Below are positions 15,541 to 24,521 of a DNA stretch of 35,883 nucleotides, one piece after another. This DNA is from Alphaproteobacteria bacterium (GTDB lineage: Bacteria; Pseudomonadota; Alphaproteobacteria; UBA6615), in contig JABJAG010000002.1 of NCBI GenBank assembly GCA_018666195.1, positions 1-35,883 on the forward strand. Direction: 5' to 3'. Made by a program: the position numbers and the translations under genes. A model generated the notes under the pieces. It did not search any database. It was given only the letters and a program-made list of their open reading frames with translations, and had not been told where the DNA came from. The stretch's first letter is position 1. Each line of letters opens with the position of its first letter.

Positions 15541-16833
15541 TTATTTACTCGCGTCGTCTCGCATGTTCCGCATCGATGCACCATCAAGACTTGTTCCGCT
15601 CGTGCGTGCGCCAGTCATATCTGCGCCGTCGAGCACAGCCTGCGCGAGGTCAGCACCCCTCATATCGGCTCTCTGAAGGTTCGCGTCACGCAATTGCGTG
15701 GGCAACCGCCGAGTCTCATCGATGACCAGGGGTCCCATGTTGCAGTCGCGAAGAACCGCGCTGGAAAGATTGGCTCCCTTCAGATTGGCTCCGCGCAAAT
15801 CAGCGCCTTCAAGGTTGGATGTGCGCAAATCGGCATTCTCCAGATTTGCCCCCTGCAACTTCACCCCACGCAAATCCAGCCCATAAAACGTCACCTTTTG
15901 GGCCCGCAGCGCCGCCAAATTCAAATGCGCCAACAGCTTGATCGGACGCATATCGACCCCCGACAAGTCGGCAGGCTGACCTTCCGCGCCATCGGTTTCG
16001 ATAAACCGGATATGGCTTTCGATCTGATCGAGCGCGGGTGGGTCAAGGTCACTCATCGGGGTTCCGACAGGTGCATCCGTCATCACATTGTCCAGTTTTG
16101 TCTGATGCAACGTGGCCATGCTCATATCGACACCAGTCAAAATAGCGCTTGAAAGATCTGTCTCAGTGAGGTCCGCTCCCGACAAATCCGCGCCTTCAAG
16201 ATTTGCCCCGGTAAAATCCGCCTGCTTCAGATTGGCGCGCACCAATTTGCAATTCTTCATGATGGCGCCCGAAAAATCCGTACGTATCGCCAACATGTTG
16301 GACAGGTTGGCACGCTCCAGATTCGCATTTGCGAAACTCGCTTCGCCGGTATCGGTCTGATCGAGGTCGGTGCTGTGCTTGCGAATCTGCAAGTCGCCGT
16401 CCGCGTCTCTTTCCGCGATCGTGCCTTCTCTCAAATCCGCTTCAAAGAGATCCGCACCACTCAGATTCGCGCTGCGCAAACTGGCACCCCGCAAATCACA
16501 TCGACGAAGGTTTGCCTTGCGCAGACTTGCCCCCCGCATATCACAGCAGAAAAAAATGGCATTCTCCAAACGCCCCCCCGAAAAATCAGTTTTGGTAAGA
16601 CGGGCCCCGGAGAAATTTGCATCGCCCAGATCACGTCCAGCCAAAGACAAACCACTTAAATCGCAAAACCCAAAATCAGCGCGTTTGCCACCTGGCAAAC
16701 CGGCGTAAAATCGAGCATGCAGTTTGCAGAGGGAATCCACGTCATTTTGACGCATCGTCCGCAGGCCATTTTGGCTGGATGCTTCTTGAACCGCATCCTG
16801 TTCGCTTTGATCAACTGCATTCAGACTGCTCAC
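15541..16833 (-). CDS. Pentapeptide-repeat protein
   Basis: About 430 residues. I start at GTG 16833 (VSSLNAVDQ), which has the strong SD GGGAGAG 5 nt upstream; the ORF-track start adds 16 basic residues. After an N-terminal region of about 60 residues come long runs of A(D/N)LxG-type pentapeptides (for example LSGADLFEADL, ANLKGANLSSAVL) in two blocks, about 65-245 and 305-430, split by a non-repeat insert. Such repeats fold as a right-handed quadrilateral beta helix. Roles in the family range from gyrase protection to scaffolding; nothing here decides. It is divergent from the histidine kinase gene, with a CtrA-type site about 60 bp upstream of the start. Confidence 0.9.
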   Translation of the reverse strand: MSSLNAVDQSEQDAVQEASSQNGLRTMRQNDVDSLCKLHARFYAGLPGGKRADFGFCDLSGLSLAGRDLGDANFSGARLTKTDFSGGRLENAIFFCCDMRGASLRKANLRRCDLRGASLRSANLSGADLFEADLREGTIAERDADGDLQIRKHSTDLDQTDTGEASFANANLERANLSNMLAIRTDFSGAIMKNCKLVRANLKQADFTGANLEGADLSGADLTETDLSSAILTGVDMSMATLHQTKLDNVMTDAPVGTPMSDLDPPALDQIESHIRFIETDGAEGQPADLSGVDMRPIKLLAHLNLAALRAQKVTFYGLDLRGVKLQGANLENADLRTSNLEGADLRGANLKGANLSSAVLRDCNMGPLVIDETRRLPTQLRDANLQRADMRGADLAQAVLDGADMTGARTSGTSLDGASMRNMRDDASK

Positions 16834-16893
16834 AAACACTCTCCCAATTCGCGCGCGAAGTCGCCACACACGGGGCATCATGCCTCAGATGGC

Positions 16894-16909
16894 TTAACGC
16901 CAGTTTAAC
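16894..16909. promoter_or_regulatory. CtrA-type site TTAA-N7-TTAAC
   Basis: TTAACGCCAGTTTAAC is a full match to the CtrA consensus TTAA-N7-TTAAC. It lies in the 247-bp gap between the divergent pentapeptide-repeat and histidine-kinase genes. A weaker partial match (TTAA-N7-TTTC) begins at 17030, closer to the kinase start. Confidence 0.6.
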
Positions 16910-17080
16910 TCGGGAAACATCCTGCAGATAAGGTTGACTTCTCAACAAAACAGCAAAACCCATTGAAAAAAAAGGGAAATAGGTTTACTCGCCCAGTAAC
17001 GTTTTATAAAGTTTTGGCCATTACAATGGTTAACGAAGCATTTCAACGCGTCTGAGTCTTTCGGGGGAGGGACTACGATC

Positions 17081-18798
17081 GTGACAGATATTATTCGTCA
17101 TAAATCTGCAGGTGAAAAAGGCAGGCTGTATTCCCGACGCGCGCGCGACGCCGCGCCATCGGAAGAGACTGCGCCTGAAAACACACCGACGCCGACTGCC
17201 ACATCCGCTCCGGCCCCTGCAGAAACCACCGTTATTGCGGGACCACACCCGGGATTGCTCGAGCATTTAGGGCCAGCTTATCTGGCCACCCCGGATGGGG
17301 ACTTGCTCTGGCACAACGACACATTCATGTATTTCGCACGGACGGTCTGGGAACTTCCCGACCGCACCCGCACATTGCATCGAACGCCACCTGCCCTTCA
17401 GCTGATTGTCGATACCTTGATCGAAACCGGACATTTCGAGCCGAGACGCATATTTACCGAGTCCGGCGGGGTGGAACGGGTCTTTCGCGGTCGCCATTTC
17501 CTAAGCCAAAAAGACGGAAGTCCAGTTGTCTATGGCTATTTTGAAGACATTACACAGCAGATTTCGGGCGAGCGGCGCCTGACCGCACTCGATGACAAGT
17601 TGACTGATGTTATTCGCTCAACGTCAGACTGGGTTTGGGAAACCGATACTGAGTTGCGACTAACCGAAGTCTCGGCACGAATTGCAGCCATCACCGGCGC
17701 CCCCCCCCGGAAGCGCATCTGGGTAAAGCCATGTTGTCACTGGGGACACTCCCGGAGCCAATGCCTGGCGTGCCGAACCTGAACCAACTGACAGCCGATC
17801 GCCGCCCCTTCCGGAACCGGTTGTTCCTGATGCGTGATGAAACCGGGCAGGCACGGCGCATTCATCTGAGCGGTACGCCATTCTTTGATTCCGACACAGG
17901 TAGATTCCTTGGCTACCGCGGTACCGGCACAGATGTGACTCGCGCGCTCGAAGCCGAGCGTGACGCCGTTGTTGCCCGGGAAAAACTTGAAGAAGCTATG
18001 GACGCCCTCGAAATCAGCAACGATCACCTACGCGAAGCGCTCGAAAAATCGCAGTCAGCGTCCGATGCGAAAAGTGATTTTCTCGCGCTCACCAGCCATG
18101 AATTGCGAACCCCGCTGAATGCCATTATCGGGTTTGCCGAACTCAGTCGACGCCAACTCGCGGCGGACATACCGGATCGGCTCCCCTCCTACCTCGATAA
18201 CATCCTTTCTGCATCCGGACATCTGGTGCAAATCATCGACAACCTTCTCGACACAGTGCGGATTGAAAACGAGACCGTGGATATGGATCTGATCGAGACC
18301 AGTGTCGCCAAACTACTGCGAGATACCGTTCCGATGATCGAGATGCGGGCGGAAATGGGTGAAATTTCCCTGACCGTCCCAACCGTGACTGACGACCTTG
18401 CCGTCATCGCAGACCTGACATCGGCGCGGCAAATCCTGCTCAATCTTCTGACCAACGCCATCAAGTTCACAGGCGAAGGCGGCAGTGTCGGGATCGAAAT
18501 CGTGCGCGGCAAGGAAGACCTGCTCTACATCACGGTCTGGGACACCGGAATCGGTATCCCGCTGGAACAGCAGCAAGCCGTTTTCGACCGCTTCCACCGT
18601 GTCCGCTCGGATGCGTTTACCACCAACACCGAAGGGGTCGGCATTGGCCTGCATGTGGCACGCAATCTGGCTCAGTTGATGGGGGGCGATATCACGTTGG
18701 AAAGCGAAATGGGTCGCGGGTCGCGGTTCACGCTGGCGCTCAGGCTCTGGGAGCAACCCGTGGTCAACCCCATCACGCCTCTGATTGCCGACGCATAG
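17081..18798 (+). pseudogene. PAS-domain sensor histidine kinase, frameshifted at a C9 tract
   Basis: GTG start with the strong SD GGGGAGG. The first frame (17081-17782) gives a Pro/Ala-rich linker, a first PAS-like domain (HPGLLEHLGPAYL to YFEDITQQ) and the start of a second PAS (TSDWVWETDTELRLTEVS), then runs into nonsense after ITGAPP. The second frame continues without loss: EAHLGKAMLSLGTL, the rest of the PAS domain, a coiled linker, DHp with LALTSHELRTPLNAIIGF, and ATP-binding motifs NLLTNAIKF, DTGIGIP and GVGIGLHV. The frames meet at nine C residues (17700-17708). Adding one C, or removing two, restores about 572 residues. There is no membrane segment, so it is a cytoplasmic kinase of the cell-cycle or stress type. 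Either phase-variable, a recent pseudogene, or a read error. Confidence 0.82.
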
Positions 18799-18857
18799 GG
18801 TTATATTTTGGAGCAGACATTTCTCTCAAGAGACCCAGGCCCGGCTTCAAAAACGAC

Positions 18858-19445
18858 CTAACCGACACCATGGTCCGACGATTTACGCACCAGCCCAATC
18901 TGTTCAGCCCCACTCGTGGTGATCAGACCATCGCGGACCCATCCGTGATCTTCCATATCTCGCCACTCGTGAGATGGCACGGAGACAAAGCCTCGAACAT
19001 GCCGCGGACTGACGACCACAGGGTCCACCAGAGGAACCGAGACTTCGGCATCCGCGCCTTGCGCCAGCCAGGTTAGTGCCAGAACCTGAACGGGTGTGAT
19101 GCCGTTCGCGTGGTTCGATGCGGTTTCAATCAGCGGTACATCGGCCAGCCAGAACTCATCCCTAGAAACACTCTCCGCAAGATCCATATCGGCACGGGCG
19201 CGATTCTCATCATCGAACACCCGGACCGTTTCAACATCACCATTGGCGTGTTTGCGGCACAATACCCACACACCTTCCGCGGCAACCCGATCTTCGGACA
19301 CATCGTCCTCAGACTGGTCGCTTAACGAGGTGGCAAATTTCGTTGGATTCGAACCGCGAATGACCTGCGGCGAACAGCCAAGGTCTTCGTCCGCCAACTC
19401 AGGTCCCCGGAATTCGGCAACATCATCATTTGAAGTGATCGCCAT
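18858..19445 (-). CDS. Hypothetical cytoplasmic protein
   Basis: 195 residues from ATG at 19445; the ORF-track start is a GTG 13 codons upstream and neither has a good SD. Acidic, without signal or membrane segments. The middle part (VWVLCRKHANGDVETVRVFDDENRARADM) looks like a short beta-rich domain. The end (HEWRDMEDHGWVRDGLITTSGAEQIGLV) resembles the last helix and wing of a winged-helix domain in which a two-residue hydrophobic step precedes TxxG. No family recognised. It converges on the kinase gene and is transcribed in the same direction as nothing close by; its upstream 224-bp gap is AT-richer than the surroundings. Confidence 0.6.
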   Translation of the reverse strand: MAITSNDDVAEFRGPELADEDLGCSPQVIRGSNPTKFATSLSDQSEDDVSEDRVAAEGVWVLCRKHANGDVETVRVFDDENRARADMDLAESVSRDEFWLADVPLIETASNHANGITPVQVLALTWLAQGADAEVSVPLVDPVVVSPRHVRGFVSVPSHEWRDMEDHGWVRDGLITTSGAEQIGLVRKSSDHGVG

Positions 19446-19669
19446 GTGCCCATTTTGCCCCGTGGTTGGTGGTAAAATATGCACATTTGATGATGATTTT
19501 TGGGCAAATCATCGATCGGGTTTGAAAATACTAGATGCGCGATCCCCGTATGGCAAAAACGTAACGCAGGTCACCCGTTGAGTCAGCGGCCCGCGACAGC
19601 GCCAAGGTCAGGATTTGTGGATGAAGCTGTTGATAGTTTCGGGATAAAGACCCCGCTCAAAATTTGGCC

Positions 19670-20362
19670 TTATGCCGCAGCCGCGTCCTCAGCCTGCTTG
19701 TTCATCGTCTCGAATTCGCTTGGCCAGTGATCAGCCAGCCAGCGCAGATAGTCACCCATTTTGGTCGGGTCGAGATGCAGCGAACTCTGGATCTTGTCGA
19801 TCTCCGGTTGCTCTTCAAGCGCGATATCCAGGGAATCATTAACCCGGTTGATCATGTTGAACATGGCGCAGAGCATGGTGATCTCGACGATCTCCCCCTC
19901 GCTGAAGTTCGCGTGCAGCCGGTTGAACGCATCACCATTCTTCTGGGCCGTGTTGCGGGTCATGTTATCGGCCCACAGAATGGCGGCTTTCTCGCGCTCA
20001 CTGAAGATATCCAGGCTCAGATAGTCATCCGACGACATCGCAATGATCTGATCCTGGGTGATCCCGGCGGCCTGCCCCAACGAGGTGTTGTGGGCGTAGC
20101 AATAATCACAGCCATTGGTGTGACTGGTTTTTATCACCACCATTTCCTTGATCTTGCCGCTGATCCGGGTCCCTGGCCACTCACGCTGCGCTGCTGCGTT
20201 GATCGGCAGGAACAGCATCGCCAGAAACGGTGCATTGGAAATCGTGCGATAGAAATGCGGCACCCGGCCCAGCAAACCCGTAACCGCGCCGTAGAACTCC
20301 TCGAACTCACCATCGATGGTTTCCGGCTCAATTTTTTGAATGCGTGATTGTGTGCGTGCCAT
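19670..20362 (-). CDS. Carboxymuconolactone decarboxylase / AhpD-like CxxC protein (second paralogue)
   Basis: 230 residues from ATG at 20362 (MARTQSRIQK), chosen because GGGAGGA lies 6 nt upstream; the ORF-track start is five codons earlier. The redox motif CDYCYAHN gives C85, C88 and H91. The layout (long N-terminal helix region, CxxC-x2-HN-x-SLG, a central FSEREKAAILWAD segment and a long C-terminal helix) matches the gene at 3311-3976 closely, so the two are paralogues of one subfamily. It appears to be a single-gene unit. Predicted peroxidase-related or decarboxylase-like enzyme of unknown substrate. Confidence 0.86.
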   Translation of the reverse strand: MARTQSRIQKIEPETIDGEFEEFYGAVTGLLGRVPHFYRTISNAPFLAMLFLPINAAAQREWPGTRISGKIKEMVVIKTSHTNGCDYCYAHNTSLGQAAGITQDQIIAMSSDDYLSLDIFSEREKAAILWADNMTRNTAQKNGDAFNRLHANFSEGEIVEITMLCAMFNMINRVNDSLDIALEEQPEIDKIQSSLHLDPTKMGDYLRWLADHWPSEFETMNKQAEDAAAA

Positions 20363-20445
20363 GTGTCGTCCTCCCAAAGAATTGTTGGGACGATCCTAGC
20401 TGCAGAGCGGGGCCACCGCCAAATGTTAGGTGTTATGCCGGAACG

Positions 20446-20482
20446 ACAAATACCTCTCCCCCGAAACGAGGGAGAGGTTTGT
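20446..20482. terminator. Hairpin downstream of the polA-side remnant
   Basis: ACAAA-TA-CCTCTCCC, 9-nt loop, GGGAGAGG-TTTGT: an 8-bp perfect stem extended by 5 bp across a TA bulge, lying between the stop of the remnant (20488) and the start of the AhpD-like gene. There is no long T run. It is a candidate terminator for minus-strand transcription from polA. Confidence 0.45.
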
Positions 20483-20487
20483 CCGGT

Positions 20488-20637
20488 CTAGCGCCGCCAG
20501 TGCAGCGCAAAGTGACGATACGCCCCCTCGACGTTGAGCGGCAGGAACTCCTTGTAGCGGAACCAGCTTTCATATTTCGGCAGCTTGATCTCCGCTTTGG
20601 TCTCAACAGCGCGGATCGAATCGATCCAGTCCGGCAA
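20488..20637 (-). pseudogene. 3' remnant of an unidentified gene next to polA
   Basis: The minus strand reads, from a TTG at 20637, about 49 clearly protein-like residues (LPDWIDSIRAVETKAE, then KYESWFRYKEFLPLN and EGAYRHFALHWRR) to a TAG at 20488. This frame is not in the ORF track because it has no ATG and a TAA closes it only a few codons upstream. The composition, rich in W, Y, F and charged residues, is like the C-terminus of a globular enzyme and unlike random shadow frames. I cannot identify the parent. The 352-bp space between polA and the AhpD-like gene holds this remnant and one hairpin, nothing else. Confidence 0.5.
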
Positions 20638-20714
20638 GCAGGTGGGGAGAAATTACGGACCAATAGTCAGCGTGTGCCAGCAACAAGGCTTCACAATTTG
20701 GCGATCCCCGGAGA

Positions 20715-23594
20715 CTAGTGCGCCTCATTCCAGGTGTCGCCGACACCAGCATCAGCGACCAGCGGAACAGACATGTTCACCGCCGGGGCGGCGGCATTCT
20801 CCATCACATCGCGCATGGCTTCGATCAGCTTGTCGACCTCACCCTCGGGCGCTTCGAACAGCAGTTCATCATGCACCTGGAGCAGCATCTGTGACTTGAA
20901 GTCACCCTTGGCCAGCGCGGCGGGAACGCGAATCATGGCGCGTTTGATGATGTCGGCGGCGGCGCCCTGGATCGGCGCATTAATAGCCTGCCGCTCAGCA
21001 AAACCGCGTACAGCCTGGTTCTTGTCCTTGATGCCGCTCAAATGGATGCGCCGCCCGAAGATCGTATCCACATAGCCGACCTCTTTTGCTTCCTCACGGG
21101 TGTCTTCCATATAGCGCTTGATCGCCGGGTACCGCTCAAAATAGGCCGCGATATAGTCCCGCGCCTCGTCGCGACCAATACCCAGATTGTTGGCGAGGCC
21201 GAATGCCGAAATGCCGTAGATGATGCCGAAATTGATCGCCTTGGCGTTGCGCCGCATCATCGGATCCATACCCTCGATGGGCACATTGAAGACCTGGCTG
21301 GCGGTCATCGCATGAATGTCTTGCCCGTCACGAAAGGCCTCAATCAAGGCGTCTTCCCCTGCCACATGGGCCACAACGCGCAATTCAATCTGGGAGTAGT
21401 CAAGACTGACCAGCTTGTTGCCCGGATTCGCCATGAAGGCCGCGCGAATCTTGCGGCCTTCTTCCGTACGCACCGGGATATTCTGCAGGTTGGGATCATT
21501 TGACGACAGCCGCCCGGTCTGGGCAATCGCCATGCCGTATGAGGTGTGCACTCGTCCGGTGTCCGGGTTGATCTGTTCGACCAGCGCATCTGCATAAGTT
21601 GATTTGAGCTTTTGCACCTGCCGCCATGCGAGCACAGTCTGGGGTAGATCATGACCCTGGGACGCCAGCCCCTCGAGCACATCTGCTGAGGTGGTATAGG
21701 CGCCGGTCTTACCTTTTTTGCCACCCTCAAGACCAAGCTTGTCGAAGAGAATTTCCCCAAGCTGCTTGGGAGAACCGACGTTGAACTCCTCGCCGGCCAG
21801 ATCATGGGCCTTGCCCTCCAGCTCGGCCATCCGTTTGGCAAAATCCTTGGACAGGTCGATCAGAGTCTCGGCGTCGGCTTTAATGCCTGCGCGCTCCATC
21901 TCGACGATCACCGGCACCAGCGGGCGTTCGATGGTCTCATAAACCGACGCCATCCGTTCCCCAACGAGCCGCGCCTTGAACCGGGTGTGGAGCCGCGCTG
22001 TCATATCCGCATCTTCGGCGGCATAATCCAGCGCCGCATCCAGGCCGACTTCGGCGAAGGAAATCTGTTTCTTCCCCTTCCCGACCACGGCTTCGTACTT
22101 GATGTTCTCGTGATCGAGGTGGCGGTAAGACAGGTCATCCAACCCGTGCTTGTTGCGCCCGGCGTCCAGCACATAGGACATCAGCATCGAATCATCGATG
22201 GCGGCCGGCGCGAGTGGCGCGTCCTCGGGCAGGTATTTCTCGATCGCCCGGCGCAGAACCAGCAGATCGTATTTGGCGTTGTGGGCGACCTTCAGGATCG
22301 ATGGATCCTCGATCAGATCCTTCAGCGCCGTGAGAGCGACCACCATGTCGACCTGCTTCAGCGCCGAACTGTCGGTGTTGTCCGTACCGCCCAGATCGAG
22401 CTCATCGGACACAGCCTCCACATGGCCAACCGGCACATAGCAGGACCGGCCGGGGACCGTCGACAGCGAGAACCCGACAAGCTGAGCCCGCATCGCATTG
22501 AGGGAGGTGGTTTCGGTGTCAAAGGCAACGAAACCGGCATTGCGCGCTGTTTCGATCCAACCCTGCAACGTCGCTTCGTCCTGCACCAGTTTGTAACTGA
22601 CATCAGCGGGCGCCTCGATCGGCGCGCCGGCTGCCGTGTCATCCTGTTCCATCAGACCTTCAGCGACAAAGCGACTTTCCACGCGCTGAGTGAGCGTGCG
22701 GAACTCCATCGCCTTGAGAAACTCGACCACCGTGGCCGGGTCCGGATCCTTGAGCGCAAAATCCTCAATCTTGTGGTCGGTCTCCACATCATCCTTCAGG
22801 CGGACCAGCTCGCGGCTGACCCGCGCGAGATCGGCGAACTCGATCAAATTCTCGCGCCGCTTGTTCTGTTTGATCTCTCCGGCCCGCTCGAGAAGCGTAT
22901 CGAGATCACCATATTCATTGAGCAGAAGCGCGGCGGTCTTCACCCCGATACCCGGCACGCCGGGAACATTGTCCGTGGAATCACCAGCCAGCGACTGCAC
23001 ATCGACAACCATGTCCGGTGTGACGCCGAACTTGTCCATCACCTCGTCTTCACCGATCACAAGATCCTTCATCGGATCGAACATGCGCACGTTGTCACGC
23101 ACCAGCTGCATCAGATCCTTGTCCGAAGACACCACGATGGTTTCGATGCCCTGGGCCTCAGCCGCACGGGCATAGGTCGCAATCAGATCGTCGGCCTCAT
23201 AACCCTCCAACTCGATCGAAGGCAGACCGAACGCCACTGTCGCTTCGCGGATCAGCGCAAATTGCGGGCGCAGTTCCTCGGGCGGCGCATCCCGATTGGC
23301 TTTGTATTCGGGGTAAATGTCGTTGCGGAAGTTCTTCCGCGAGGCATCGAAAATCACCGCCATATAGTCATAGGCACCGTCATCCCGGGCCCGGTCGATC
23401 ATCTTCATCAGCAAGGAACAGTAGCCGTTCACCGCATTGGTGTAGACCCCGTCCGACCGCCGGAATGCGTCCAGCGGGCTTGAGTGGAAGGCCCGGAAAA
23501 TAAAGCCGGACCCATCGATCAGATAAAGGCGTGCAGGAACTTCGCTCCCGCCCTTGCCGCCATCCTTGCCATTGGTTTTCTTTGCTTCAGCCAT
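20715..23594 (-). CDS. polA: DNA polymerase I
   Basis: 959 residues, full three-domain Pol I used in Okazaki fragment processing and excision repair. An N-terminal 5' nuclease follows a short Lys/Gly-rich lead (LYLIDGSGFIFRAFHS; GYEADDLIATYA; SSDKDLMQL; GDSTDNVPGVPGIG). The 3'-5' proofreading domain is intact, with Exo I AFDTETTSL, Exo II VAHNAKYDLL and Exo III YAAEDADMT. The polymerase domain has motif A LDYSQIELR, O-helix RRNAKAINFGIIYG and motif C LLQVHDELLFE. All catalytic carboxylates are present. The ORF of 559 aa on the opposite strand is a shadow of this gene. Confidence 0.98.
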   Translation of the reverse strand: MAEAKKTNGKDGGKGGSEVPARLYLIDGSGFIFRAFHSSPLDAFRRSDGVYTNAVNGYCSLLMKMIDRARDDGAYDYMAVIFDASRKNFRNDIYPEYKANRDAPPEELRPQFALIREATVAFGLPSIELEGYEADDLIATYARAAEAQGIETIVVSSDKDLMQLVRDNVRMFDPMKDLVIGEDEVMDKFGVTPDMVVDVQSLAGDSTDNVPGVPGIGVKTAALLLNEYGDLDTLLERAGEIKQNKRRENLIEFADLARVSRELVRLKDDVETDHKIEDFALKDPDPATVVEFLKAMEFRTLTQRVESRFVAEGLMEQDDTAAGAPIEAPADVSYKLVQDEATLQGWIETARNAGFVAFDTETTSLNAMRAQLVGFSLSTVPGRSCYVPVGHVEAVSDELDLGGTDNTDSSALKQVDMVVALTALKDLIEDPSILKVAHNAKYDLLVLRRAIEKYLPEDAPLAPAAIDDSMLMSYVLDAGRNKHGLDDLSYRHLDHENIKYEAVVGKGKKQISFAEVGLDAALDYAAEDADMTARLHTRFKARLVGERMASVYETIERPLVPVIVEMERAGIKADAETLIDLSKDFAKRMAELEGKAHDLAGEEFNVGSPKQLGEILFDKLGLEGGKKGKTGAYTTSADVLEGLASQGHDLPQTVLAWRQVQKLKSTYADALVEQINPDTGRVHTSYGMAIAQTGRLSSNDPNLQNIPVRTEEGRKIRAAFMANPGNKLVSLDYSQIELRVVAHVAGEDALIEAFRDGQDIHAMTASQVFNVPIEGMDPMMRRNAKAINFGIIYGISAFGLANNLGIGRDEARDYIAAYFERYPAIKRYMEDTREEAKEVGYVDTIFGRRIHLSGIKDKNQAVRGFAERQAINAPIQGAAADIIKRAMIRVPAALAKGDFKSQMLLQVHDELLFEAPEGEVDKLIEAMRDVMENAAAPAVNMSVPLVADAGVGDTWNEAH

Positions 23595-23673
23595 GACCTA
23601 GGTTTAGCGCAATTCATGCGCGCCAAACAGACATGCCTGTCCACAGGCCTGATTCCCGAAAGGAGCCCCCACC

Positions 23674-24015
23674 ATGACCCAGACCGCGATCGTTTTCGGG
23701 GTTGGCGCCCATCAGGGTATCGGCGCGGCCATAGCCCGCCGTTTCGCCGATGGCGGTCAGCATATGGTGCTCGCCGGGCGCAACGAGGAACGATTGCGCG
23801 AACGTCAGGCCGATATCGAAACCGCCGGCGGCTCGGCTGCCATCCACCCGGTGGATGTGTGTAAGGAAGACGCCGTGGCCGCCCTGTTCAACAACATCGA
23901 CACCCCGATCAACGCCGTGGTCTTCAACCCGGGCGCCAATGTGAAACACCCCTTGGCCGAGACCGAGGCCTGGATGTTCGAGCTGGATTTACGCCCGCAT
24001 AGCGAGACGTTCTAG
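23674..24015 (+). pseudogene. Truncated short-chain dehydrogenase/reductase
   Basis: 113 residues. The N-terminal SDR nucleotide-binding motif is present (GVGAHQGIGAAIARRFA), then the LAGRNEERL segment and HPVDVCKED, and a NAG-like NPGANVKHPL. The protein stops right after this in DLRPHSETF, before the catalytic S-YxxxK region; full SDRs have about 250 residues. So only the Rossmann half remains and activity is not expected. The start has a good SD (AAAGGAGC). The 3' part may have been deleted together with what lay between it and the membrane-protein gene at 24032. It is divergent from polA. Confidence 0.72.
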
Positions 24016-24031
24016 AACCGAAATATGTCGG

Positions 24032-24472
24032 CTACATACCTTTGATGCCCAAAACGAAATCCTGGCGCAAACCATCCACGATGGCGCCACCAGTGCCTTC
24101 GGTCCCGAAGAAAAAGTTCAGGCCATAAACCCCCAGGGCCAGCGGCGCTGCAAACAGGCAAGCAAGCACCATCAGCACAAAAATATCACCAATCGCAGAA
24201 AACGGATCGAATCGTCCGCCGGGGCGCAAACGGCGACGCGTCCGCCCTTCACGGCCTATCAGAAAGACAATGTAGCGACCCCAAATCGGCACCGTGAATC
24301 GAATATCGATGCTGTGCAAACCACGTTCTCGGGCGCCAAACATCATCTTGATAACCCGCAATTGTTCTCCGGAAAAACTGCTGATCATTGATGGCGACAT
24401 GTCCCGAAAGAAATCTTCCAGAAACGGATCCTTGCCAGCCGGGTTCCCCGGTGATCTTCGAATAACACCCAT
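24032..24472 (-). CDS. Hypothetical single-pass membrane protein
   Basis: 146 residues from the ATG at 24472; the ORF-track TTG at 24493 has no SD either. A polar N-terminal domain of about 70 residues (FLEDFFRDMSPSMISSFSG) precedes a basic stretch GREGRTRRRLRPGG and one clear transmembrane helix (about 96-121, FVLMVLACLFAAPLALGVYG), then a short glycine-rich tail. The basic patch before the helix suggests a cytoplasmic N-terminus. No family recognised, and neighbours give no hint. Confidence 0.6.
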   Translation of the reverse strand: MGVIRRSPGNPAGKDPFLEDFFRDMSPSMISSFSGEQLRVIKMMFGARERGLHSIDIRFTVPIWGRYIVFLIGREGRTRRRLRPGGRFDPFSAIGDIFVLMVLACLFAAPLALGVYGLNFFFGTEGTGGAIVDGLRQDFVLGIKGM

Positions 24473-24521
24473 GACGACAATTGTGCCGCCCAAGTGTTAA
24501 AAAAAGGTATCAATACAAAAA

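Noticed and set aside
16571-16577. C7 tract in the pentapeptide-repeat gene as another frameshift
   Set aside because: The reading frame and repeat pattern continue unchanged across it.
21804-23483. 559-aa plus-strand ORF opposite polA
   Set aside because: It is the shadow of a complete DNA polymerase I; its His/Arg-rich translation has no recognisable domain.
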